Made by a program: the position numbers and the translations under genes. A stretch of 19,518 bases of DNA, taken from the NCBI GenBank assembly GCA_937951395.1, contig CALFBV010000167.1, positions 1 through 19,518 of the forward strand, read 5' to 3'. Below are positions 7,166-16,500 of the stretch, piece after piece. How positions within the stretch are numbered: the first letter of the stretch is position 1; each line of letters starts with the position of its first letter. The notes beneath the pieces are model-generated. The model saw nothing but the letters and a program-made list of their open reading frames with translations, was not told the DNA's origin and ran no database searches. The DNA is from an uncultured Rubritalea sp. (GTDB lineage Bacteria > Verrucomicrobiota > Verrucomicrobiia > Verrucomicrobiales > Akkermansiaceae).

Positions 7166-8824
7166 ATGCTTAGTTTACTGAAAATCAAAAATTTAGCACT
7201 CGTGGATCAGCTCAGCTGGCAACTCGGAACGGGACTAGTAGGCGTCACCGGCGAGACTGGAGCCGGGAAAAGCGTCATCGTAGGCGCGCTCAAGCTCATT
7301 CTCGGAGAGCGCGCTGACAAGGGACTCATCCGCACTGGGGAAACCACATGCACCATCGAGGCAGTATTCACCCTCGCTGATGACTCCACCGTAAATGACA
7401 TCCTAGAAGACTCAGGACTAGACAGATGTGAGGGAGACCAGCTCATCATCAAGCGCGTCATCGGCCAGTCCAGCACTAAGCAGTTTGTAAACAACAGCCC
7501 AGCAACCCTCGCCGTCCTCAAAAGGATAGGCACCGAAATCGTAGACCTCCACGGCCCGCACGACCATCAGTCACTACTCTCCACAGACCGTCAGCTCAGC
7601 ATGCTAGACGCCTATGCGAACAGCGAAAAACCTCTTACAGATTACCGCGAGATCTGGAGCGAATGGCACGAGAAATCCATGCGCCTAGAAGACCTCAGGA
7701 ACTCAGAGCGCGCCACCGAGCAAGAGCTAGATATACTGAAATTCCAAGTCGAAGAAATAGACAGCGCAGAGCTAAAGCCAGACACGGACGAGGAAGAGGA
7801 AATAGAAAACCAATTCAAACGCGTCTCTAACAGCGTCAAACTCATCGAACTATCATCAAAGATAGCCGGCACCCTAGAGCACACCGTAAATGATGCCTTA
7901 GGCGAGACACTCAGAGCCGCACAAGAGCTCCAACAGCTAGACCCCAGCGTAGCAGATCGCCTCACAGGGCTAGAGCAAGCCGCCCTGGAACTCCTAGACC
8001 TAGAAAGAGAAATGGTAAGCTATTCAGATGATCTAGACGTAGACCCTGAAGAAGAAAACCAGCTCTCTAACAGAATCAATACCTTCGAGACACTCAAGCG
8101 GAAATATGGCGCCACACTCGCTGATGTCATCACCCACGGAGAAGACGCCAGACAGAGACTCATGGAAATAGAAAACCGTGACGGTGTTCTGGATGACCTC
8201 CAAATCGAAGTGGACTCCCTTTACAAAAAAGTCCTCACCTCCGCCAAAAAACTTACCTCCATCCGCAAAAAATCCGCACCAAAACTCGCAAAAGAAATCG
8301 CTACACACCTTAAGGAACTTGGATTCAAGCAAGCAGCCTTCGAGCTCAGCCTCATCCCTACACCAGAATCCAAGCCCACCTCCCATGGCATGGAAGGCAT
8401 CGAGTTCCAGTTCGGGCCTAACCCTGGCGAACCGCTCAAGCCACTCAGACAAATTGGCTCCAGCGGAGAAATCTCACGTGTCATGCTCGCAGTCAAAAGC
8501 TCACTCGCAGACCAAGATGCCACACCGCTCATGGTGTTCGATGAGATAGACGCCAACGTAGGTGGAGAGATAGCCAGAGCAGTAGGTGATAAAATGGCAG
8601 TCCTCGGTGAGCAACACCAAGTCATCTCCATCACCCACTTCCCACAAGTCGCGGCAGTGGCAGGGCAGCACTTCGTCGTGGAGAAACATGTAGACTCGGG
8701 TAGAACCAACTCCAGCCTCCGTGAAGTCACTGGCAACAAACGCATCGAAGAACTCGTAAGAATGCTCGGCGGCGGAAATGGCCAGCAAGCCACAGCCATG
8801 GCTAAATCATTACTCAAACATTAA
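7166..8824 (+). CDS. recN: DNA repair ATPase RecN
   Basis: 552 residues from ATG 7166. The frame opens at a TTG at 7136, but the family begins at MLSLLKIKNLALVD, so the ATG is used. RecN is an SMC-like ATPase that holds broken DNA during RecA-dependent double-strand break repair. It also affects natural transformation in some bacteria. Visible: Walker A GETGAGKS (29-36), the RecN-specific HGPHDHQSLL block (usual form HGQHEHQ), a long central coiled coil (about 160-390) rich in Glu/Leu, ABC signature SSGEISRVMLA (about 431-441), Walker B LMVFDEID (about 455-462), and the His-switch ITHFPQVAA. Complete and full length. It carries one 13/14 copy of the repeated motif (8248-8261). An unknown gene follows 1 nt after its stop. 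Confidence 0.95.
   Translation: MLSLLKIKNLALVDQLSWQLGTGLVGVTGETGAGKSVIVGALKLILGERADKGLIRTGETTCTIEAVFTLADDSTVNDILEDSGLDRCEGDQLIIKRVIGQSSTKQFVNNSPATLAVLKRIGTEIVDLHGPHDHQSLLSTDRQLSMLDAYANSEKPLTDYREIWSEWHEKSMRLEDLRNSERATEQELDILKFQVEEIDSAELKPDTDEEEEIENQFKRVSNSVKLIELSSKIAGTLEHTVNDALGETLRAAQELQQLDPSVADRLTGLEQAALELLDLEREMVSYSDDLDVDPEEENQLSNRINTFETLKRKYGATLADVITHGEDARQRLMEIENRDGVLDDLQIEVDSLYKKVLTSAKKLTSIRKKSAPKLAKEIATHLKELGFKQAAFELSLIPTPESKPTSHGMEGIEFQFGPNPGEPLKPLRQIGSSGEISRVMLAVKSSLADQDATPLMVFDEIDANVGGEIARAVGDKMAVLGEQHQVISITHFPQVAAVAGQHFVVEKHVDSGRTNSSLREVTGNKRIEELVRMLGGGNGQQATAMAKSLLKH
8248..8261 (+). repeat. 14-mer motif copy D (one mismatch), inside recN
   Basis: AAAACTTACCTCCA, differing from the consensus at position 13. 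It is read as part of K-K-L-T-S-I in RecN. Confidence 0.7.
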
Positions 8825-8825
8825 A

Positions 8826-9266
8826 ATGACCGAAGAACCCGCAAAATTCATCACACCAGAGTGGTCTGGTTGGAGGCTAGTGAATGCACCTGAGAAAACC
8901 ACACCTAAGATCACACACAGGTTAGAGGTAGATGATAACGTCATCAACGATGTGCTAGAATACGGAGGAATAGTCGCTAGAGTGAAAGAACCCTTTATGG
9001 AGTCCATCATCAACGTTTTTGTTAAAATCATTTCTAGTATCGTCCCTTCCACAGACCTCAAATACGCTTACATTCTAGACTTCGACAAAGCAGGAAAAGT
9101 AAACCTATTCATGGCGAACGATGTCTGGAGCTCACACGCACTTATTTCCTCTGAAGATACTACTACACAAAACCTGCTCGTAGATGCCACTAAGGAATAC
9201 ATCCGTTACCGGTGCTTCGTAAACTCCATCCAGCCTACAGATAATGAAGTTAGCTCCATTAGTTAA
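8826..9266 (+). CDS. Hypothetical cytosolic protein downstream of recN
   Basis: 146 residues from the ATG at 8826. The frame is open further upstream inside recN, but this ATG lies one base after the recN stop, which suits translational coupling. No signal peptide, membrane segment or recognised motif. It appears alpha/beta: ITPEWSGWRLVNAPEK at the N-terminus, a hydrophobic helix SIINVFVKIISSIVP, a strand AYILDFDKAGKVNLFMAND, and a C-terminal helix DATKEYIRYRCFVNS. I do not recognise the family. Its tight linkage to recN suggests co-expression with DNA repair, but that is inference from position only. Confidence 0.72.
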   Translation: MTEEPAKFITPEWSGWRLVNAPEKTTPKITHRLEVDDNVINDVLEYGGIVARVKEPFMESIINVFVKIISSIVPSTDLKYAYILDFDKAGKVNLFMANDVWSSHALISSEDTTTQNLLVDATKEYIRYRCFVNSIQPTDNEVSSIS

Positions 9267-9373
9267 AGGCTTTGGTGCTTTACTTGTGCGAGAATCTTTT
9301 TTATTGAATTTCTATTAACTAGCTAGGCACTAGCACCTTCAATTATTAGCTCTAGCATCTCAGACACTCATTT

Positions 9374-10507
9374 ATGAATTTTACACGCTCAGCACTTTAT
9401 CTAAGTTTTTTACTTCTTCTACCTAGCATATCACTAGGACAGGAAGTCCCTCCTGTGAAAGACATTCCAGAAAACTCAGAGGAAAAATCTACTCCCGTAG
9501 TGCCTAAAGTAAACACACCACCAACGGCACCACCTAAAGCGATCATCATCCCTGATGATGAAGAGGAAACCCCTAAGGCAAGAAACCTTACTTCCCGTGT
9601 TTTCACTCCCACTGGCGGAACTGGACTACTCACTGAACAGGCTGATATAGATCTCTTCACTAAGGGAAAAGACATCGGCAATGTCAGCGACAACCCTAAG
9701 CTCTCACACCGCAGGCTCGTCCAGCGCACGATGATGCCCACGGAGAAACGTCCCAGCTACGGATTCACCCTCACCTTTGATGACCAGCTCACAGCAGATA
9801 GCCCTTCTTCGGGAAGCGCCGTTGACATCGTGAAGGACCTCGCCCCATTGGGTGCGCGTTCCATTTTCTTCGCTAATGTGCCAATGGTTTCTGGCAAGAG
9901 CGTAGATGGCATCATGGTGAGAAATAAAACTTCTGAGAAAAGAATGGCAGCTTGCAAAAAACTGCTAGAGAGCAAGCGAGAAGAGTTCATCCTACTCATA
10001 CGCTCACTCATCAGCGTTAAATCACCAGCAGATGCGGATGGTAATGCAGAGTATGCGGCTGAAGTATATAATCACACCGCCTTCCATCAAAACATGAGCC
10101 GCCTCAAGGTGGGAGAAGATAGATACAAGATGTGTATCATGGGTATAGAGTTCATCGAAGAGTGCATTGACGCGGCTTATCTTGCAGAAAGACCCGGCTG
10201 GGAACGTGCTCGCTATTTCAGATTTCCCTTTCTCCACGCACCTAAATATACAGAGACAAAAGCGGCGCTAAATAAAACATTCACCGAGCTAGGATTGATT
10301 GCACTAGGTGAAACTCAAGACTCAAAGGACTTCGACAACTACAGCTACAAGCAAGCTTACACCTCCCTCATGGCAGCAAAGCAGAACAAACGCTACAATC
10401 CAAAATACGGCAAATACGGCCAGACAGAAAAGCCCATCGCCCTCTTCCACACCAAAACCTGGCCTAAGATAAAGCGCGGAGTCATCAATGCCATCATCGC
10501 AAAATAG
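9374..10507 (+). CDS. Secreted divergent polysaccharide deacetylase (NodB homology)
   Basis: 377 residues with signal peptide (cleavage near SLGQ, residues 20-23) and a Pro/Glu-rich linker (about 24-70). The NodB metal site can be traced. TFDD has D136 as proposed catalytic base and D137 as metal ligand. NHTAFH has H234 and H238 as the metal-binding His pair (usual HxxxH). RFPFL (283-287) corresponds to the RxP motif, and LFHTKT near the C-terminus to the final catalytic His block. Family members remove N- or O-acetyl groups from peptidoglycan, chitin or xylan. About 97 residues separate motifs 1 and 2, roughly twice the common spacing, so the fold carries an insertion and the substrate is open. 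A small lipoprotein gene follows after 5 nt. Confidence 0.78.
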   Translation: MNFTRSALYLSFLLLLPSISLGQEVPPVKDIPENSEEKSTPVVPKVNTPPTAPPKAIIIPDDEEETPKARNLTSRVFTPTGGTGLLTEQADIDLFTKGKDIGNVSDNPKLSHRRLVQRTMMPTEKRPSYGFTLTFDDQLTADSPSSGSAVDIVKDLAPLGARSIFFANVPMVSGKSVDGIMVRNKTSEKRMAACKKLLESKREEFILLIRSLISVKSPADADGNAEYAAEVYNHTAFHQNMSRLKVGEDRYKMCIMGIEFIEECIDAAYLAERPGWERARYFRFPFLHAPKYTETKAALNKTFTELGLIALGETQDSKDFDNYSYKQAYTSLMAAKQNKRYNPKYGKYGQTEKPIALFHTKTWPKIKRGVINAIIAK

Positions 10508-10512
10508 ACTTC

Positions 10513-10710
10513 ATGAAAAAACTTACCTCTAGCATACTCATCATAGCCTCAGCCTTCTGCATCTCATCATGCGCACTCGTCACTGTCCCCGTAAAGATAG
10601 CGGGCAAAGTAGCCACCACTAGCGTAGGCGTAGCAGCAAAAGTAGCTGACGCAGGAGTAGACATCGTGACTCCAGACGGATCTAAGAAATCTGACGAAGC
10701 GGAGGAGTAA
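10513..10710 (+). CDS. Small lipoprotein
   Basis: 65 residues. MKKLTSSILIIASAFCISSC is a lipoprotein signal with lipobox ISSC, lipidated Cys20. The mature part is only 46 residues: ALVTVPVKIAGKVATTSVGVAAKVADAGVDIV, a glycine/alanine/valine amphipathic stretch, then a charged tail. Very short lipoproteins with a C-ALVTVPVK start occur in many Gram-negative genomes and have no known function. It follows the deacetylase by 5 nt, so the two are probably one transcript. Codons 2-7 overlap an exact copy of the repeated 14-mer, which dictates the KLTS of the signal peptide. Confidence 0.75.
   Translation: MKKLTSSILIIASAFCISSCALVTVPVKIAGKVATTSVGVAAKVADAGVDIVTPDGSKKSDEAEE
10518..10531 (+). repeat. 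14-mer motif copy E (exact), at a start codon
   Basis: AAAACTTACCTCTA lies directly after the ATG of the small lipoprotein gene, read as K-K-L-T-S-S. Confidence 0.85.
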
Positions 10711-10764
10711 TATGCTTACCCGCTTTGTAGCCTAGGTGATCATATTTTTTTAAGAATGTAATAA

Positions 10765-11340
10765 TTACATGGCAACAATAAGACGCTGCGCCCAAGCTCA
10801 TCAGATAAACCGACACCGCTTGTATTCGCCATTCATGGAGGCGGCTGGGTGCGGCACTACTAAAGGCAGGCATCTCCGTGGTTGCCATTAATTATCGCCT
10901 GATAAAACATGCCAAGGAGGTAACCCACCAGTGAAAGCCCCGCTTCATGATGCCGAACGTGCTCTCCAGTTCATCCGTAGTAAGTCGACTAAATGGAATA
11001 TTAATAAGGATCGCATAGGCGCGGCTGGCGGCTCTGCGGGAGCTTGTAGTAGCCTTGTGGCTCACGTATATCATAATGAGCTTGCAGATCCGAAAAGCAA
11101 AGATCAGCTGCCCATGAATCTACCCGTCTCTTTTGCACCGCTGTGACGCGTGCTCAGACCACTCTTGACCCAAAGCAGATGAACGAGTGGACACCAAATA
11201 GTAAGCATGAAGCCCATGCATTTGGAAAAGGAACCTTCGCACACTTCCTAGCCGAGCGCGATAGCATAGAATCATGGATCAACGAATATTCTCCCTATGC
11301 CCTCGTGAAAAGAGCTTTTCTACCCTTTGGCAGCTTCTAG
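10765..11340 (+). pseudogene. Decayed alpha/beta-hydrolase esterase, frameshifted and truncated
   Basis: Four reading segments align in order to one alpha/beta-hydrolase esterase. First, PTPLVFAIHGGGW (oxyanion-hole HGGGW at 10834-10848), stopping at 10861. Second, ALLKAGISVVAINYRLIKHAKE, another frame from 10854, stopping at 10932. Third, PPVKAPLHDAERALQF...RIGAAGGSAGACSSL, a third frame from about 10925, with nucleophile Ser codon 11033-11035 in GGSAG. Fourth, TAVTRAQTTLDPKQMNEWTPNS...INEYSPYAL, the first frame again, running to 11340. At least three indels, a likely small deletion after HGGGW, no start codon and a missing C-terminal third (catalytic Asp/His) make it non-functional. The end of the last frame lies in the accC 3' end, so the truncation point is close to 11310-11320. 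Confidence 0.85.
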
Positions 11341-12684
11341 CTCTTCTAGATACTCACCTACCCAGGCGATGCTGTATTTACCGGCTTTGAAGTCTGGGTG
11401 GTTGATGATTTCTATCTGGAATGGGATGGTGGTCTTGATGCCACTGATCATGAATTCTCTGAGTGCGCGGTTCATCCTGGCGATGGCGATATCTCGCGTG
11501 GCACCGGTGCAGATGAGCTTAGCTATCATGGAGTCATAATATGGTGGCACTGAATAGCCTGAGTAGACGTGGGTGTCTACGCGCACGCCTTTTCCGCCTG
11601 GGGCGAACCAGAGGTCTATCTTACCTGGGCTTGGGGCGAAGTTGTTGTATGGGTCTTCCGCGTTGATACGGCACTCGATGGAGTGACCACGGGGTGTTGC
11701 ATTTAAAACGTGTTCAGAAAGAGCCTCACCTGAAGCCACTCTGATCTGCTCCTTAATAAGCTCACAGCCCATCACCTCTTCAGTGACCGGATGCTCCACT
11801 TGGATACGGGTGTTCATTTCCATGAAGTAGAAATTCTCTCCACTTGAATCCACAAGATACTCGATCGTCCCAGCATTCTCGTAGCCAATCTCTTTGATGA
11901 GCTTCACTGATGCTGTAGCCATTCTTTTACGCATCTCTACAGAGATGAGCGGGCTAGGACATTCTTCGATGATCTTCTGGTTACGGCGCTGCATCGAGCA
12001 GTCTCGATCACCCAGCTGGATAAAATTACCGTGGGTATCACCGATAACTTGAAATTCTACGTGGTGCGGATTCAGCACTAACTTCTCTAGATAACACTCA
12101 CCATTTCCAAAACACGCGATGGCTTCTTGACTAGCCGCGTTATATTGACTGATAAATTCTTCCGGATCATCACACGGACGCATTCCACGGCCACCACCAC
12201 CGGCGGTTGCCTTAATCATGACTGGAAAGCCCATTTCTGTGGCTAACTCTAGTCCATGCTCGGCAGACTCTAGGATGCCGTCTGAGCCTGGAGTCACTGG
12301 CACGCCACTCTTTAGAGCTGTAGCGCGCGCGGTGTTCTTATCCCCCATCATGGTAATGGTCTCAGCTCTTGGCCCTATGAATTTGATGTCACAGCTATTA
12401 CAAATTTCTACGAAGCGTGCATTCTCAGAAAGGAATCCGTAACCTGGGTGAATGGCATCTGCCTCAGTGATCTCCGCTGCTGCGATGATGCGATCCATCA
12501 TGAGATAGGAGTCCTTACTCGGTCCAGGCCCGATGCAGACTGCTTCGTCTGCTAGCTGCACGTGCATGGAGTCCACATCAGCTTCTGAATAAATAGCTAC
12601 TGATGCTACGCCTAGCTCACGGCAGGCTCTGATGATACGGAGAGCAATCTCTCCACGGTTTGCTACGAGAACTTTCTTCAGCAT
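11320..12684 (-). CDS. accC: Biotin carboxylase subunit of acetyl-CoA carboxylase
   Basis: 454 residues from the ATG at 12684 (MLKKVLVANRGEIALRII, the canonical N-terminus). The frame is open further upstream but only through the accB-accC spacer. ATP-grasp enzyme that carboxylates the biotin of AccB using ATP and bicarbonate, the first step of fatty acid synthesis. Visible: ANRGEIA, the glycine-rich ATP loop KATAGGGGRGMR, the VEFQVIGD block, and the active-site stretch FYFMEMNTRIQVEHPVTEEV. The C-terminal domain is complete; length matches the family (about 450). accB lies upstream with 67 nt between them, the standard accBC operon. Its 3' end faces the esterase remnant with no terminator visible. 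Confidence 0.96.
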   Translation of the reverse strand: MLKKVLVANRGEIALRIIRACRELGVASVAIYSEADVDSMHVQLADEAVCIGPGPSKDSYLMMDRIIAAAEITEADAIHPGYGFLSENARFVEICNSCDIKFIGPRAETITMMGDKNTARATALKSGVPVTPGSDGILESAEHGLELATEMGFPVMIKATAGGGGRGMRPCDDPEEFISQYNAASQEAIACFGNGECYLEKLVLNPHHVEFQVIGDTHGNFIQLGDRDCSMQRRNQKIIEECPSPLISVEMRKRMATASVKLIKEIGYENAGTIEYLVDSSGENFYFMEMNTRIQVEHPVTEEVMGCELIKEQIRVASGEALSEHVLNATPRGHSIECRINAEDPYNNFAPSPGKIDLWFAPGGKGVRVDTHVYSGYSVPPYYDSMIAKLICTGATRDIAIARMNRALREFMISGIKTTIPFQIEIINHPDFKAGKYSIAWVGEYLEELEAAKG

Positions 12685-12751
12685 AATTTGATCTGGGGAC
12701 GCAAGTGTGATGGACAGATATCCAGCACACTTTTTTATTAAATCTGTGAAA

Positions 12752-13228
12752 TTATTTGATAGTGAACAAGGTGTCACCGAACTGCACTGCTGTGCTGTCA
12801 TCTACAAGGACGGCTGTGATCGTGCCACTCTTCTCAGCCTTGATCTCGTTCATCACTTTCATCGCTTCGATGATACAGATAGTATCACCTTCATTGATGC
12901 TGGCTCCTACTTCTACGAAGTTAGGCGCATCTGGTGATGCCTTTCTGTAGAAAGTCCCCACCATTGGTGAGTCAATCGCTTCTCCGTCCATCACAGGGCC
13001 TGCGCCAGATGCTGGGCTAGCTGCGGCTGCAGCTACTGGTGCTGATGCAGGGGCTGGAGCAGCGGCTACTGGTGCGGCCACTTGCTGCATCGGCATAGCG
13101 GCCATGATCGCGTCTGCGTCCACACCCTTTTTGAGTTTGAGATTGAAATCCTCTTTTTCTAGGTGAAAGAAGGAAAGTTCATGCTCGTCCATGAGTTCTA
13201 CGATTTTCTTAATGTCTTGGAGATCCAC
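12752..13228 (-). CDS. accB: Biotin carboxyl carrier protein of acetyl-CoA carboxylase
   Basis: 158 residues from a GTG at 13228. That start is chosen because MDLQDIKKIVELMDEHELSFFHLE matches the usual AccB N-terminus; the next ATG (13192) would remove it. An Ala/Pro-rich flexible linker (about 43-77) joins the N-terminal segment to the biotinyl domain. The EAMKVMNE motif holds biotinylated Lys124, and SPMVGTFYRKASP is the typical thumb-region start. The protein carries carboxybiotin from AccC to the AccAD carboxyltransferase. First gene of the accBC pair; the promoter should lie in the 357-nt region shared with the divergent helicase gene. Confidence 0.95.
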   Translation of the reverse strand: MDLQDIKKIVELMDEHELSFFHLEKEDFNLKLKKGVDADAIMAAMPMQQVAAPVAAAPAPASAPVAAAAASPASGAGPVMDGEAIDSPMVGTFYRKASPDAPNFVEVGASINEGDTICIIEAMKVMNEIKAEKSGTITAVLVDDSTAVQFGDTLFTIK

Positions 13229-13585
13229 GATAATTGATAGTTAGGTGATGAATAATTAGTTTTTTGAGCCAACCTCTGATGAGATGGTCATGAATAGAAA
13301 ATAGCTCTTAGGAGGTGGATTCGTCAAGAGCAGATAAATTAAACTTTTGGCAGCCATATGTCCTGTCTCGCAGTCCATTCCAGCGCTCCAGTGGTGGCGA
13401 GTCCGCATTGAGGTCTCGCAGCAGCACCTGCAACGCTGATTATGGTGGCTCAGTTTGTTCCGTGGAGGACTTTGCGGTCTTGTGGATTGCCAGAACGTCT
13501 GACAAGTATCTTTCATCTAATTCCGAGGAAGAGCTTGAGAGCAGAGGGGTAACGGTGTAGAAACTCCCTGAAGAAGATCAAGCAC
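13229..13585. other. Divergent intergenic region accB / SNF2 gene with a GC-richer island
   Basis: 357 nt with no supportable gene. The flanks are AT-rich and probably hold both promoters. The middle (about 13350-13515) is clearly GC-richer and contains an imperfect direct repeat, GTCTCGCAG at 13365-13373 and 13413-13421, with a CCAGCGCT / CAACGCT echo after each. Read on the minus strand it gives protein-like but interrupted frames, such as a stretch ending ALEWTARQDIWLPKV. It may be a dispersed intergenic repeat or a structured RNA. It does not match SRP RNA, tmRNA, 6S or RNase P consensus by eye. Confidence 0.45.
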
Positions 13586-16500
13586 ATGAAAATCACGGAG
13601 AAATGGATCGCTAAGGCTGCTGGCTGGAAGGCGAATAAAGAAGGGAGAGATCTCTTTAAGCAGGGTGCCGTGATGGACTCCACGCGGAAAGGTAACATTA
13701 TTACTGGAACTCTGCGCTCTGGCGCTAAACCTACACGGGTGACGGTGAAAATTCATTCTGAAACGGACGTTGATACTGTCTGCCCACGGATGCAATGTCG
13801 TAGGATTGGTGAGATCTGCGGTCATGCAGTTGCGCTAATGTTACACGCTATTTCTGAGTCCCCCGCTCCAGCTCAAAGCCAGCCGGAGAAAAAACTTACC
13901 TCTATTAAAAGTAAGAACGTCTGCGTCCCTCTAAAAATAGATCTTCCGCCCACTTTCCCAGATAGTCTTAATGGTGGCAAGGGCGGTATTAGCGTGAAAC
14001 TATCTATAGTTGATGACGCGATCATTTCAGAGAATGATCAAACTCTAACAGATTGGCTCGTGGATGTATCCGGCAAGACTGCACCACCTATTCTCGGACT
14101 ACGTGGCGCTCAGGCGCTGGAATTTCTGGGTAAGCTGGCTGAGCATCAGCGGGTGTTTTTAGATGGAACTAATATTTCTATTCATACGGATGGTAGTCGC
14201 ATTCCAATGACGCTAGTAAGGGATGATGACCGTATTAACATTTCGCTAGTTCCTTCATCATTAAATATCTGGCATGCAGATGAGAAACTCTATCTCTGGG
14301 ACGCCCAGCAGGGATTCCTTGTGATCTATGATGTGTATACTCTATGGAAGCCGCGCTACTGGCAGAGACTAGCTGACGGAAACCCTGTCTCACTCCCTTT
14401 AACGGAATTCCTCAATAGTCTAGACGCGCAGAATGGGCTAGTGATATGGGATGATGACTCAGCCCTCTCTGAGATCCCTATCTCTATTGCTGAGCCCAGC
14501 TTCACCTTGGTTCTGGATGGCTCCACTCAGCTGCTCACCGCGCAGCTTCAGGCACAATACTCCCCTGCTGATACGCATCTGATAGGGCTACATGACGGCT
14601 GTGATATTAAGTTTCCTATTATTGATCCAGAAAAAGAAAATCATTTCCTCACTAGAAATAGAGAGGCTGAGGATCTCGCGGCTGGGATGCTGATGCAGGC
14701 TGGCTTCCAGATCATAGATCCACGTGGCTCATGGCAGATGGCATCCGAGGATGCTATCATTGAATTTCTAACCGCTCAGCTTCCACGCCTAGAAAATGAT
14801 TGGACCATCAAAACTACGAACAAGCTCAACAGCCTCAAAAATAACATCGTAAGGATTACTCCGAGCTTTGATTTCAAAGGTGAGCCAGCTCAGAACTCTG
14901 TCCAAGATTGGCTAGCTTTTGATGTGAATTTTAACACTGATGGCGGAAAAGAAATTCCTAGGGAAGTGATTCAGCGCATGCTCGCTAGCGGAAAACGCAG
15001 TGGCACATCAAAAAATGGTAAGCGGGTGATCATTTCTAACTTCGATGCAGACACGGTGGAAACGGTGCTGCGTGATACGAACCCTAAACAGGAAAATGGG
15101 TTGTACTATGCACCTAAGATGCAGGCGTCTTACCTGAGAAGACTCCAGCAGCATTACTCTAACAAGACACCCAGCAAGCCTGATCTAGAAGTGATTAAAA
15201 ACTTACCTCTAGCCATCCAAGAAACACTGCGTCCTTACCAAGAAGAAGGAATCGCTTGGCTCCATGACCGCACAATCAATGACGGCGCGGCACTTCTCGC
15301 CGATGACATGGGCTTAGGTAAAACTCTCCAGACACTTTCACTCATTCATCTCTTAAAGTCATCAGATGCTCCTTCCATTGTAGTATGTCCTACTTCACTG
15401 TTAGGAAACTGGCAGGCGGAGTGTAAGAAATTTTTCCCTAAACTAAATACACTCATCCTACATGGACCAAAGAGGAAGGACTACTTCTCTGTGGCACATA
15501 GTGCAGATATTGTAATCACTAGTTACGCCCTCATTGCACGTGATCTGGAATTCTATGTGAGCCAGAAAATTAACACACTCGTGATCGATGAAGCATCACT
15601 AATTCGTAATCCTGACACTCAGGCGGCGAAGGCTCTGCGTAAACTCACAGCGGATCACCGTATCGCCCTCACGGGAACTCCTGTGGAAAATGCAATCCGA
15701 GATCTCTGGTCACTCTTCCATTTCCTACTACCCGGCTACCTAGGAACGAGAAGAGATTTCCAGCAGCACTACCAGCAGCCACTCTCTAACAGCGCAGTAG
15801 ATCCAGCTATCATGAAGCGACTACAGATGCGAGTAGAGCCATTCATGCTACGCCGGACAAAGGCAAAGGTCGCGAAGGATCTACCACCTAAGATTCTCCA
15901 GACTATCTACTGTGAGCCTAGTGTTAGCCAGCAGAAGACCTACGCGCAGTTACTCAGACAGGGTGCTCAGAAAGTGGACTCGATGAGCGATGAAAATGCT
16001 GGAGCTGCCCGCATCCAGATCCTCACTGTACTACTTCGCCTCCGCCAAGCAGCTACGGATCTACGCCTGTTAGATTCAGAAATGGACATTAGCATGGATG
16101 AGGCTTCTGGTAAACTGGTTCGCCTCCTGGAACTGCTCAATGAAGCGAAGGAAGGAAACCACCGGGTGCTTATTTTCAGCCAGTTTACTAGTATGCTAAG
16201 TCTCATTAAGACAGCTCTAACAGAATCCAACATTTCCTATGCTTATCTCGATGGCTCCACGAAAGACCGAGCTAAGGAAGTAGAGAAATTTCAATCTCCA
16301 ACTGGCCCAGACACCTTCCTCATCAGCCTCAAGGCTGGTGGCTATGGTCTCAACCTCACTGCTGCTGACACGGTTATCCATTTCGATCCTTGGTGGAACC
16401 CCGCAGTGGAAGCGCAGGCTACTGACCGCTCCTACCGCATAGGGCAGACTAAGCCTACAACAGTTTATAAGTTGGTTACTACAGGAACGGTGGAAGAAAA

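Noticed and set aside
8033..8817. Several long minus-strand frames inside recN
   Set aside because: They are Ser/Phe-rich translations antisense to a complete recN, with no domains.
10700..11345. Change in strand composition near the esterase remnant (G over C on the plus strand in accC, C over G in many genes before 10.5 kb) as an origin or terminus signal
   Set aside because: The skew varies gene by gene (pfkA and the PspA-like gene are balanced) and depends on coding strand, so it does not support a replication landmark.
13229..13585. SRP RNA, tmRNA or 6S RNA in the accB/SNF2 intergenic region
   Set aside because: The diagnostic conserved cores of these RNAs are absent on both strands.
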